Shown: positions 9,720 through 19,757 of the stretch, in pieces | Layout: each line of letters opens with the position of its first letter | How positions within the stretch are numbered: position 1 is the stretch's first letter | Origin: Nematostella vectensis | Taxonomy: Eukaryota > Cnidaria > Anthozoa > Actiniaria > Edwardsiidae | NCBI RefSeq assembly: GCF_932526225.1 | Contig: NC_064034.1 | Span: 4,822,001 to 4,886,000, forward strand | Length of the DNA: 64,000 nucleotides | Reading direction: 5' to 3' | Made by a program: the position numbers and the translations under genes | Notes under the pieces: model-generated | Database searches by the model: none | Told to the model about the DNA's origin: nothing | Seen by the model: only the letters and a program-made list of their open reading frames with translations

Positions 9720-11440
9720 GGTTTCTTTTCGAGTCGAGCGGTGTTATTAAAAGGCGCAGGCAAGTATAAAACGACAACTTGGTGTCTGCGTTTAGGTGGC
9801 GGAGACGGAGAGAAAGGTGTGAATCCAATAAAACTGATTGTTTTTCATCCGCCGAGGCTGAGCGAGAATGTAAATGTGGGCCCTTTAAAAGCGCACCTAT
9901 CTTTATGAATATATTTACACGAATTTGACAGCCCCAACCGGTATCAGGTCTGACGCCAAAGGCATCAACACACTTTATAATCCCAAAACCGCCAGTCGGC
10001 CTAGTTTGTATGCAAGTACGTACTCTGCTAGAGTTGGTGGAAAGTTAAGCCGCCCTAAAAGCCAGCTATCGAAGGTGTCTTTCTAGGATGAACGTAATCG
10101 AATAAGCAGGAAAACGATAGTTGCTCAAAAGAACAAACAATTAAAGCGGCAATAGACGAAACGCGGGTAAGAAAGATATTAATATGTTATATACTTTCGC
10201 CAAAAATGGGTATTCAATACATTATACCGACCACTGCGTAGAATTTAAATTTATCCTTGAGCGACTGTTCATTTTGGCATGACGCCGATATTGGCTTACC
10301 CCGGAGAAATTTGCACCTGCTCAGGTGGCTTTTGAAATATTTTTAATTCAAATAAATATATTTTGTAAGGATTTAGAGAGGTGTGAGTGTCTTAATGGAG
10401 CAGAGTTTTTTTAAAGTAGGTTTTGTTTTATTTTTGTTTTAAGGGGTATTCCATAGAATCGAATAATCAAATGGCTTTTATGTAGATTAGGGGGAAGGAT
10501 CGTAATAATCACTTCCACAATGACGCGCTTATAATCTGAATTGGTGATATGAGTATAAAGAAATGAATGAACACTGCTTTGATGTATTCCTATGTATGAT
10601 GTACAAGTAAAATATTCAATAAACACAAAGCGAACAGGAAATATGATTAAACGGCGCAAACAGATCAGCGAATAATGAGTGGTATTTGAGGAGAGATTGT
10701 TTGGAGCCTATGGTAACTATGAAAGATCCCCCCGTCTTGCCGATTTAAAACAGAAAACAACCACACTACGGAACAGTCTCTGGGTTATCAGTTGGTGAGT
10801 AAACCGTTGTTTTCCTAGAAAAAAATTATTTGGCATAACCGGTATTGATTGTGACCCTTTAAGCTAAAAAGGGTAAAACATCTAATCGACAATGAAAATT
10901 TCACTGGAAGAGAATAAGACAATGGCTGTATATGAAATATGAAACAATACGTCGGTGGCGTTGGCGACGCCATTACCAGTGAATCAATGAAGGGATAATT
11001 TTCACAAATGGTTCAACGTTGTTATGGGAAAGCCATCATGTCAACACTATGATATATGGAATTATTATGAATGATATTCAACGCCACCTTTATCTTTTAA
11101 TATTAACTCACCAATGTCCCCAATAATCAAATATGGATCGTTAATGTTAAGATAATATTTATCTATTTTCTATGATAGGGTACACATTTCGGTTAAACGA
11201 AATGTTGAAACCTCTGACCAGGTTCGTCAGACAAAGCCCGACTTCTATGAAGTGACCCGTATGATGTCCCCAAGTTCTATAACTGAGCCCTTAAGCTTAG
11301 CACTTATCCCATCACCTGAAAAAGGCCCTCCCAATGGTTTTAGCGCTAGTCCTGCATCTAACACTAGAAGGGACCTCTTGTGCTACTATTATAACAAAAA
11401 TATACTTATTGTATTCTCGGTGCTACATCCAGCCGTTATA
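9720..11440. other. Spacer between the NALCN copies, proximal part
   Basis: This AT-rich stretch lies upstream of copy A and must contain its promoter. It shows no similarity by eye to the region upstream of copy B, so the paralogy seems confined to the coding sequence. I see no supportable exon. Confidence 0.4.
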
Positions 11441-11441
11441 T

Positions 11442-11842
11442 GGGCTATACGGGGAAGTGCCGCTGGACAGGGTATGGTTTTTGACCTCTGTCCTGAACAG
11501 TGTATATATTTCAGGCCTCTCTGTCCTGAACAGGGTATACATTTCAGGCCTCTCTGTCCTGAACAGAGTATACATTTTAGGCCTCTCTGTCCTGAACAGG
11601 ATATACATTTCAGGCCTCTGTCCTGAACAGGGTATACATTTCAGGCCTCTCTGTCCTTAACAGGGTATACATTTCAGGCCTCTCTGTCCTGAACAGGGTA
11701 TACATTTCAGGCCTCTCTGTCCTGAACAGGGTATACATTTCATTTCAAATCAAGGGTGTTGTCCTAAACAGGGTATGGTTTTTCAGAATTTTTGTCCTAA
11801 ACAGGGTCAGGTTTCAAAACCCCCAGCGGCACCCTTATACCC
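11442..11842. mobile_element. Terminal-inverted-repeat element with internal 33-bp minisatellite
   Basis: The left end GGGCTATACGGGGAAGTGCCGCTGG (11442-11466) is mirrored by CCAGCGGCACCCTTATACCC (11823-11842). Between them the motif GTCCTGAACAGGGTAT recurs. From about 11490 to 11745 it forms roughly eight tandem 33-bp units built on CTGTCCTGAACAGGGTATAC. Two looser copies (CCTAAACAGGGT) follow before the right arm. Because 33 is divisible by three, open frames run through it on both strands; these are not genes. Confidence 0.55.
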
Positions 11843-11849
11843 AAACATA

Positions 11850-12761
11850 GGCTGAGTCCCCCCAGGGGGGGGGGGGTGCTACAATCGCTTAAGTTCTTTA
11901 AGAATGATACAATGGCATTATCTGGTACTGCAACTACCTATATATCAGTACTATTAGTATATAAAACTCGGGAACCTCGCAAGAACAAGCGATTTGATTG
12001 GTTGAGAAATTCGGGATAAAATGCAATATACACCTCCTAGGAAGTGGATATTTTTCTGCGGCTCGAAATCAAGCATAATTGCGGGCGTAACAGCCGATTT
12101 GCAAGTGTTTCCGAAAAGAAAATTGCATTAAAGCTCGTCTTTAAAAATATCGCCACTATCCACCTCAATGGAAATGGTATAATTGGTAAATATTTACATA
12201 AAAGTACTACTATGTATATATAAATTCTGCTTTTTTTGTATAGTCTATATACAAGATGCTCCACTGTCACAAGTTAGTGACGATTACGAAAACAGGTTTG
12301 TGTTGCTCGTTGCACACACACAATGCGTCTACTTGATCTTTGTACTTTGCTACATTTTCATCTACGCAACCCGTGGCGCTATGTTTTCCTAATCGTTAAT
12401 TCCGTTGAGATTATTTGTATGGCTTGCTACCTCACGTTCATTAGCTTAGTGGAGTGAGCAGGTCTTCAGTATTGTACTCTGATAGACCATTTTCACGTTG
12501 CTGCGTACGCATCCAAAAGGCCACAGACTGGCGGGCCACAGCTGATCCAAAATGTAGACGGAGCGGAATTTGAATCCAAAACTCTGTGAAAGAAGCACTC
12601 TGTCAGCATTTTCTATAGCTTCGTCTATGAACTCCATTTCGTACGCCATTTTAGATCAGTTGTGCCCCGCCAGTCTGTTGCATTTTTCGTGAAAAGGGTC
12701 TATACAGTACAGAGTCAGAAAATCGGCGATTGAACGCCTTTTGATTGTCTAATTTCATTCG
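11850..12761. other. Spacer downstream of NALCN copy B
   Basis: It contains a G-run near 11866-11877 and a 67-codon minus-strand open frame (12649-12446, starting MAYEMEFIDEAIEN). That frame has a proper ATG but no recognisable similarity and no clear splice sites. It lies about 110 bases past the copy B stop codon. I do not annotate it as a gene. Confidence 0.3.
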
Positions 12762-15700
12762 TTAAATATCCTTTCTCATTTGCTCAGAAAACCAGTTCTC
12801 AACTTCGAAGTTCTCCTTGATTTCAGGCATACTCTTTTGCCGTATCCGAACGCTCGGGCCAGGTGACGACGGTTCCACGACTAATGACGGAAAGGTCACG
12901 GACTGTGTCTTGCGAGGTGAAGACAGTGGTCGATCGACACTCGAGGCTGAAACGTTACGATGTTTCGGAGGTGACGACGGAGGTATGACAAACAAAGACG
13001 GTGGTGCATCAAGAAAGCCTCCCGATGTTCGATATTTAGTGGCCTGGTCAGGCTCTTTCTCCTTCTCCCGTTCAGCCTCGTCGCCGCTGCTGGTTCGATC
13101 GCGTTCGTGATCCTCGGCATCTTCGACGGCATCAGAGATACTCTCGTTACTTGAGGCACCTGGACTGTTACGCTTCTCTCGCTGCTGCCTCGCCAACTCG
13201 CGTTTGAGGCGTAACTTCATGAACCAGTCTCTTATTGTTTGTATGGCGACTTCTTGTTCAATGGTGTACTCAAGTTCCTCACGCTCGAGTAGCTCCTCGA
13301 GTTGTAAGCTACGCGAAATGTCAACGCTGCGGTACGCGATGATTCCCAAGACATCGTGAAATGACACATCGCCACCATTACGGAGTTTCTCGATCTCACA
13401 GCACATATGTCTAAAAGGAACAGTCCGATTATCCATGTCTAGGCGACCCTTTAAGAAATTATTTTGCTTGAAGAAGATATAGACACGCATAAAGAGCTTG
13501 GCTTGAGGAACGGACATGACCCCTTTACGACCTTTATCAACTAGATTCCAAGCCATCTGAAAATCGCGCAAGTCTGTGTTACTCAGTAAAGAGTCTTCGT
13601 CGCTAGCGTAGAACAGTGAAAAGTTCTCTATAATTACGGCTACGAACACGTTAAGCAAAATGAAACTCACCACGATGTAGAATGACATGAAGAAGATCAA
13701 GGAGGCCGCGTAGTTTCCGCAATCGCTTTCCCAAAAGTTTTCCGCAGGGGTACAGTATGGTTCTCCTACCATACAGTCATGCATGATCTTGTTCCAGTCT
13801 TCACCAGTAGTGACACGGAATAGCAGAATCATTGCATTGAAACTTGTGCCAAAGTTCGCATACCTGTTGACGGCCTCGCCGTACTTCACGGTACCGAAAA
13901 GAATTACTCCCATAAGCGAGTAACACATCATTAGGATGACAAGTACTGCGATGGTAAAGAAACTCTTGACTAAACTCATTACTACAGTCAACATGAGCAT
14001 CTTAAGCGTGTCGTGTTTACCGGACAGCGTCAGGAATCGGAAGATGATGATCACAACGCCGAAGATGGTAGCCACTGTGTATGCTTTCTCGTTGCCTTTC
14101 AGAGAAAAATTCAAGACTACCCATATCAATCCGAGACTGGTGAGGAACACATCAAATCGGTTCCTTTGACTGTGCCAGTAACCAGGTCCAGTGTACGCGA
14201 TGACCTTCAGTATGGTGTCGATGACAAAGAGAAGTGTGCAAACAGCTGCAGTGCTAGTAATGACTTCACGGACTGGTGCGTCCACCGTGGTCCACTGCCC
14301 GACTGCCAGGGTTCCACACTCAACCAGTACCACTACGGCTACAACTCGGCGGTAGATGACGGACTGTACAAGATCATAGAGGGTCTTTCGGATGCCATTA
14401 TCATCCGGGCGTGGTGGCAGGTGAAGAGGTTGGGCCAGCCGCAAGCGTTTCTTCAGGTCTTGCCATCTTCTTTGGTCTACAGTGAGCAACGCTATCCCTT
14501 TGTGTTGATTGAAGTTAGTAACAACAACACCGACAAAGAGCGTCAGTCCAATCATACTACCAAGTAGCACGTATGTGTGGACGTAGAAGCCATACTCAGA
14601 GCCAACTGCATAGTCGATAACATCCCGGATCTCGAGCCATCCTTCCAAAGACAGGGCCTCGAAAAGAGCGAGAAACGCCTGGAGAACATCATCGAAGCTA
14701 AAGTTGCGTGGATTCTTCCAGACACGCGGTACCAGCATAGATGGCGGTTTACCTGACAGAGTCGTTACCTCACGGGGATCCGCTAGTTGCACATAAAACA
14801 GTCCCTTGCAATCTGACTTTACAGTTATCGAAGGATCACTACATCGACCAAGTTTCCCAGAAAATACTTGAACGCCGTAGATAGCAAAGGAGAACATAAG
14901 AATTAACTGAAGGGCCGATACCTTGAGGATTTCCTTGTAGCCTCCGACAAGTTCAAGAATGACTTTCTTCATTTTGGGCATCAATGTGAGGACGCGCAGA
15001 GGACGCAGACATCTGAAGATCATCAACATCTGTGCACCGGAGTTCACAGGAACGCTCTTAGGCTGCCAGCATATGTAGATGAGGCTGATAAGATAGATCA
15101 TGATGTCAAGAGCACCTCCAAAATTCTGTATAACTGCTTTTGGAGTAAACACCAGTCCGTCGGCGAGAATTCGTATTCCGAGCTCCAAACTCATTCCGAC
15201 CACGAAGATGTGCTCGAAGGCGCTGGTAGCGATGTTATCAAAGGTGCGCACTTGTGGTGTCTCAGTCATCATGGCGAGGCACGAGGCAAGCGTCAGGAAA
15301 ACCATAGTCCATTCCAAGTACGTCTGCGTTGCTATGATTTTATGAATGGTTTCTATGGTGATCAGTCGCCCACGCGTGGCGCGCTCAATGTGTCCAGGTG
15401 GTATCGTGTAACGCGCGTGTACGACACTTTTTAAAAAAGAACGTAGCCACGAGTCACGTGGAAGCATGAAGAGAGGCTGGTCAAAGAATGGGTGGTTTTC
15501 CCGGAGGGTTTCCTCTTGCATTCGCCGTTTGCTGGCTGCTTGTTCGCGCTTCTCCCGTACTGACTGGATATCCCAATCGCGGCGGACCGGTGCTTCATCT
15601 TGACTTATCTGTGATTGGAGATTCTTGCCTCCGCGATTCGCCATTTCCATGGCACGTTTGACGTCTGCCTCGGTCACAGCTCCTCGACCAGTGCGCGCAG

Positions 15701-18017
15701 TGCGAATGCGTCGCGATGCCATGCGAAGACCAGCACCCTTTGCTCCGCCTCTTGGGTTGATTTCAGAAGGTGCGATCTGAGCGAGTGTGCGGCGATGATT
15801 TGAGTCGTTTATTAGCGCTGAAATCGTGGATTGTTTTCGGAACAGTCTGGTAGAGCGATTCATTTCCGGCATAGAAGAGTTCAGTAACTTGACAGGCAAG
15901 CTCAGTGCGGTTCTACGACTTCCCACATTGGATGAAACTGTACTGTCGCCAGGTACAGACATGGACAAATCAATCGGCATGTCATCAACATTCTCAGTGT
16001 TTACAAAGCGTTTCATGAAACTCTCACGAATCTTTGGTGTAGGAAAGTCCGACGCGAACTTCATACGACTCATCTTTACGATCCTCGGATCTTCTTTAAA
16101 GCGCTCGTAAACGCGCAAGCGTAGTGGTAATTTCTCGTGCGTCACCGAAGTCTCTTCACCCATTTTACGTTGTTTCATGATTTTTAAGTCTTCATCGATG
16201 TCAAGATTATCAACGATGACCGCCACAAACACGCTCATGATTATGAGAGAAGAGAAAAGATGGTATGCTATGAGAAAAATCGCCACAAGTGCCGCGCCAT
16301 ATGCCTCTGCGCTTATCATTGATTTCTCCACAATTTCCACCCAACCTTCTTGAGTAAATATTTGGAACATGGAAGAGAGAGATTGTAGGTATGTACCAAA
16401 TATAGTATCACTTCCGTCTTTTAGAGTCAGAAATAGTTGCATACTTATAGCCGAGGAAACCATAACGAAGAATAAAGTAAAAAGGATGACGCTGCCGAGG
16501 TTTTTGCCTGTACCAAAGATCTTCAAACAGAAATCTTGAAGTCCTGGGACCGCGCCTATAAGACGTAAAACTCGCATAACGTGAAATATCGCAAGTGCGT
16601 CTATACTCATGAGAACTGGCAACGCAAAAACTGTACTGCCTACCGCCAGTATAAACTCGAAAAACTGCATCCTTGAGCTGTTAAGATAAGTCCGGAAGCC
16701 GACGCACCAGATCTTGATTAGAGCTTCTATATCAAACAGAATAGTGAACACAAACTGAGCTCGCCTTCGCCATGAACCGTTATTGGCTTGGATTAAGGCG
16801 TCCACGAGCACAGCAGTCCAGATAAACCAGCGCGCATAGCGTGACGCCACGATATTTCGGATGGGCAGAGGCGCGTGTCCTTTGCTCGCTTCGTGGTCCA
16901 CGGAAACCAGATGCCAGCCCGCGCCCTGGTCTTTGATCACTAGGGAGGAAAGACCCGTGTAACGCCTTCGAGACGAGGAACGGCTCTTAGAGTACTGAGA
17001 TCTTACGTCAGCAAATGTCTCCGATACGACAGCAATAAATACATTCTTGACGAGCCACGCAATAAAAAACATCATTAGCACAAAGTATATAACGACTAAG
17101 ACTTCAGACCTGACATTCATCATCTGATACATAACTAACACCCATCCTTCTTGTGTCGAACTGGTGTAAACGGTTAGCAGACTGTAAAAGAAATGGTCGA
17201 AGTAGCGACGATCGGCCATAAATGGTTTCAGATTGATTTGCGCGCAATAAAAGTCATTAGGGCAGAAATAGCCTCTCTCATGGGATATGCTACAGCGGGC
17301 ATCGGGCAAAAGTAGATCTGAATAGGTGACGTTCGACAAATCAGTGGTATTTCTAACACAGTAATAATTCTTCGAACCAAACATCTGAACGCCAATAATC
17401 GAGGCGAGAGTCATAAAATAAAGAAAAAAAATTGTCACAGACCAAATTTGTCTTCGGCATCGTCGCGAGACTTCGTTATCCAAGCGAAAGTTGACAAATA
17501 GCTTGAACACTCGAACCATAATAAGAGCTCTTGGGGCTCTAGGTATTGAGAATATTATGTACGGATCGGGTTTATAACCCGTCAGTTCAACTAGCTGTAG
17601 TATAATTGATAAAACGATTAAAATAAGCATGCTCAAGTTGAATATACACTGAGGTCGCTTCAAATATGCCCTCAGTTCAACAATAAAGCTAAATTTGCGA
17701 ATCTGAGCAATCATTTCGACAGTAAACACTGTGGCAAGGGCAAAGTCTAGTAGAAGTGTAACATAAAACAGGCTTGGAATATTCTGAAATGTTTCTGGAG
17801 TGTTCATAGCCATAGATATCAAACTGAGCACTGAACATACTTGAATGAGCCGCTTGAACCACCAGCTCTTTAGCCAAGCGAGCTTCTGTGATTCTTCGTC
17901 GTCTCCGTCTTCATCGTCCTCGACCGTGTCCGGAAAAAATGGGTTCTTTGCTGGCCATATATTTGAAGAAGACGATTGGAAATCTGATTCAAAGCCCACA
18001 GATGCCCTGCCCTCCAT
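12762..18017 (-). CDS. NALCN: NALCN-type sodium-leak/cation channel, copy B (intronless, 1751 aa)
   Basis: Tandem paralogue of copy A in the same orientation, also one uninterrupted frame. It has the same four six-segment domains and pore loops, and a shorter, more diverged C-terminal tail. Pore motifs are TQEGW, TQEGW (E557), SLEGW and TGEDW, giving a calcium-channel-like EEEE ring, where copy A has D in domain II. Transmembrane regions are almost identical between copies. Differences cluster in the extracellular turrets of domains I and III, the II-III linker and the C terminus. The start at 18015-18017 (MEGRASVGFESDF) matches the copy A N terminus. It is probably functional, since there are no frameshifts or stops in 5.25 kb. 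It is divergently arranged with the SAM synthetase gene, with 453 bp between start codons. Confidence 0.93.
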   Translation of the reverse strand: MEGRASVGFESDFQSSSSNIWPAKNPFFPDTVEDDEDGDDEESQKLAWLKSWWFKRLIQVCSVLSLISMAMNTPETFQNIPSLFYVTLLLDFALATVFTVEMIAQIRKFSFIVELRAYLKRPQCIFNLSMLILIVLSIILQLVELTGYKPDPYIIFSIPRAPRALIMVRVFKLFVNFRLDNEVSRRCRRQIWSVTIFFLYFMTLASIIGVQMFGSKNYYCVRNTTDLSNVTYSDLLLPDARCSISHERGYFCPNDFYCAQINLKPFMADRRYFDHFFYSLLTVYTSSTQEGWVLVMYQMMNVRSEVLVVIYFVLMMFFIAWLVKNVFIAVVSETFADVRSQYSKSRSSSRRRYTGLSSLVIKDQGAGWHLVSVDHEASKGHAPLPIRNIVASRYARWFIWTAVLVDALIQANNGSWRRRAQFVFTILFDIEALIKIWCVGFRTYLNSSRMQFFEFILAVGSTVFALPVLMSIDALAIFHVMRVLRLIGAVPGLQDFCLKIFGTGKNLGSVILFTLFFVMVSSAISMQLFLTLKDGSDTIFGTYLQSLSSMFQIFTQEGWVEIVEKSMISAEAYGAALVAIFLIAYHLFSSLIIMSVFVAVIVDNLDIDEDLKIMKQRKMGEETSVTHEKLPLRLRVYERFKEDPRIVKMSRMKFASDFPTPKIRESFMKRFVNTENVDDMPIDLSMSVPGDSTVSSNVGSRRTALSLPVKLLNSSMPEMNRSTRLFRKQSTISALINDSNHRRTLAQIAPSEINPRGGAKGAGLRMASRRIRTARTGRGAVTEADVKRAMEMANRGGKNLQSQISQDEAPVRRDWDIQSVREKREQAASKRRMQEETLRENHPFFDQPLFMLPRDSWLRSFLKSVVHARYTIPPGHIERATRGRLITIETIHKIIATQTYLEWTMVFLTLASCLAMMTETPQVRTFDNIATSAFEHIFVVGMSLELGIRILADGLVFTPKAVIQNFGGALDIMIYLISLIYICWQPKSVPVNSGAQMLMIFRCLRPLRVLTLMPKMKKVILELVGGYKEILKVSALQLILMFSFAIYGVQVFSGKLGRCSDPSITVKSDCKGLFYVQLADPREVTTLSGKPPSMLVPRVWKNPRNFSFDDVLQAFLALFEALSLEGWLEIRDVIDYAVGSEYGFYVHTYVLLGSMIGLTLFVGVVVTNFNQHKGIALLTVDQRRWQDLKKRLRLAQPLHLPPRPDDNGIRKTLYDLVQSVIYRRVVAVVVLVECGTLAVGQWTTVDAPVREVITSTAAVCTLLFVIDTILKVIAYTGPGYWHSQRNRFDVFLTSLGLIWVVLNFSLKGNEKAYTVATIFGVVIIIFRFLTLSGKHDTLKMLMLTVVMSLVKSFFTIAVLVILMMCYSLMGVILFGTVKYGEAVNRYANFGTSFNAMILLFRVTTGEDWNKIMHDCMVGEPYCTPAENFWESDCGNYAASLIFFMSFYIVVSFILLNVFVAVIIENFSLFYASDEDSLLSNTDLRDFQMAWNLVDKGRKGVMSVPQAKLFMRVYIFFKQNNFLKGRLDMDNRTVPFRHMCCEIEKLRNGGDVSFHDVLGIIAYRSVDISRSLQLEELLEREELEYTIEQEVAIQTIRDWFMKLRLKRELARQQREKRNSPGASSNESISDAVEDAEDHERDRTSSGDEAEREKEKEPDQATKYRTSGGFLDAPPSLFVIPPSSPPKHRNVSASSVDRPLSSPRKTQSVTFPSLVVEPSSPGPSVRIRQKSMPEIKENFEVENWFSEQMRKDI

Positions 18018-18470
18018 CCTGGGATGCTTGCTAGCCGAGAAGAACTAAACAGAAAAACAATGGATCGTAGAAAATGTAGTAGATATTACCCGGCAACTTC
18101 GCAGGGGGTAAGTGTTTGTTTATTGAATGCTCTTTTCGGTACGATGGCGAGCAATTCCCGAACGATTAAATGTGACTTTACACTTAACACCATTTTTTAT
18201 ATCTTTTATCTCAATAAAGCCGGATCCCCCTAAAGTGTTTCAATTAAAATAAAGTGCCAAAAGCTTTTCTTTATGTTTTATCACTATCTTTTGTAATTTC
18301 CGATTACTCTACGAAGACTTGCCGATTAGTTATCGGATTTTGACCGATTTCACCAGAGTAGAGTCGACAAGTCGACAAAATACTAGCGGTGTCCATTGAC
18401 ACTGTGATATCATCGCATTCCCCCTTTGGTTTCACCCCCTTCTTATTGTTTAGCTATTTTCATCACTGCC
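18018..18470. promoter_or_regulatory. Shared 5' region between NALCN copy B and the SAM synthetase gene
   Basis: The 453 bp between the divergent start codons must hold the 5' UTRs and promoters of both genes, or a bidirectional promoter. I see no clear TATA box or other named element. The assignment rests on gene geometry only. Confidence 0.35.
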
Positions 18471-19757
18471 ATGTTTTCATGCAGACTTGCATTGAATTCA
18501 GCCGTAAAGCTGTCTGTTTCGAGCAATGCCAAGCGAAGCGTTTTCCACTTTCGTGGACCTCGTGTTGTGCCGAATCTAGTAAGGAATGTATCGGGGCCAT
18601 ACAGTACAAGTGACTGCCACAACTTTCTCTTCACGTCGGAGTCGGTAAATGAGGGTCATTCAGATAAAATGTGCGACCAAATATCTGATGCAGTCCTTGA
18701 TGCACATTTGGAGCAAGACCCCTATGCCAAAGTTGCGTGTGAAACAGCTACAAAAACGGGCCTCGTGTTATTGTTTGGAGAAATCACGTCAAACGCCAGG
18801 GTAGATTATCAGGCAGTCGTCCGAAACACAATAAGGGATATTGGATATAATGACTCTTCCACTGGATTTGATTACAAGACTTGCAGTGTTTTGCTGGCAA
18901 TCCAAGAGCAAGTTGCAGAAATCGCTCAAACTGTACATCTTAATAGGAGAGATGATGAGATAGGGGCAGGGGACCAAGGGCTGATGTTTGGATACGCAAC
19001 TGATGAGACAGAAGAGCTTATGCCGCTTACTACTGTGCTAGCGCATAAACTTTGTGCTAGGCTCGCCGAGTGCCGCAAGGGTAAAATCCTACCATGGCTT
19101 CTTCCCGATGGGAAGACCCAAGTTACTGTGGATTATCGGCTTGAGAGAGGGGCCTGTATCCCAGAACGTGTGCACACCGTGCTTATCTCCACCCAACACA
19201 CTCCCGATGTTGGCATCGAGGAGATCAGGCATCATTTAAAAGAAACCATAATTAATCATGTCATTCCAGAAAAATATTTGGATGACAAGACAATTTTCCA
19301 TTTACTACCATCTGGCCAGTTTATAGATGGTGGTCCCCTTGGAGATGCTGGACTTACAGGCCGTAAAATCATTGTGGATACATATGGTGGATGGGGTGCC
19401 CATGGTGGCGGTGCTTTCTCTGGAAAAGATGTCACCAAGGTGGACAGGTCTGGTGCTTATGCATGCCGCTGGATTGCCAAGTCTCTTGTTGCAGCAGGAC
19501 TCTGTCGTAGGGTGCTAGTGCAAGTTGCATACGCTATAGGGATCGCAGAACCACTCTCCATCTCTGTATTTAGCTATGGGTCTGGGAATTACACAGATAA
19601 GCAGTTGCTTGGTGTGATTAAGGATAATTTTGACCTTCGTCCAGGGGTTATTATTAGAGATCTTAATCTGCTCAGGCCTATCTATAAGGCAACTAGCACT
19701 TTTGGGCATTTTAAGCCAGGCTTTCCTTGGGAAGAGCCCAAAAAACTAAAACTGTGA
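18471..19757 (+). CDS. MAT: S-adenosylmethionine synthetase (methionine adenosyltransferase), intronless, 428 aa
   Basis: Makes S-adenosylmethionine from methionine and ATP. Family signatures are clear: [13 protein letters not shown] near residue 54, [15 protein letters not shown] in the middle, [18 protein letters not shown] for the phosphate-binding loop, and a C terminus ending [11 protein letters not shown]. The usual GHPDK is GHSDK here. The start ATG at 18471 is the first ATG in the open frame. The frame extends further upstream but without an ATG. The first 47 residues contain no acidic residue and eight Arg/Lys (R5, K13, K21, R22, R28, R31, R38 among them). This resembles a mitochondrial presequence, whereas animal MATs start almost directly at the catalytic core (about 395 aa). 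No introns are present. Enzyme identity is firm; the compartment is inference. Confidence 0.93.
   Translation: MFSCRLALNSAVKLSVSSNAKRSVFHFRGPRVVPNLVRNVSGPYSTSDCHNFLFTSESVNEGHSDKMCDQISDAVLDAHLEQDPYAKVACETATKTGLVLLFGEITSNARVDYQAVVRNTIRDIGYNDSSTGFDYKTCSVLLAIQEQVAEIAQTVHLNRRDDEIGAGDQGLMFGYATDETEELMPLTTVLAHKLCARLAECRKGKILPWLLPDGKTQVTVDYRLERGACIPERVHTVLISTQHTPDVGIEEIRHHLKETIINHVIPEKYLDDKTIFHLLPSGQFIDGGPLGDAGLTGRKIIVDTYGGWGAHGGGAFSGKDVTKVDRSGAYACRWIAKSLVAAGLCRRVLVQVAYAIGIAEPLSISVFSYGSGNYTDKQLLGVIKDNFDLRPGVIIRDLNLLRPIYKATSTFGHFKPGFPWEEPKKLKL

Noticed and set aside
11252-11660. Open frames of 61-124 codons with 11-residue repeats
   Set aside because: Artefact of the 33-bp minisatellite, period divisible by three; frames exist on both strands.
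18426-18470. Longer SAM synthetase start 15 codons upstream
   Set aside because: That position is TTG, not ATG; the first real ATG in frame is at 18471.
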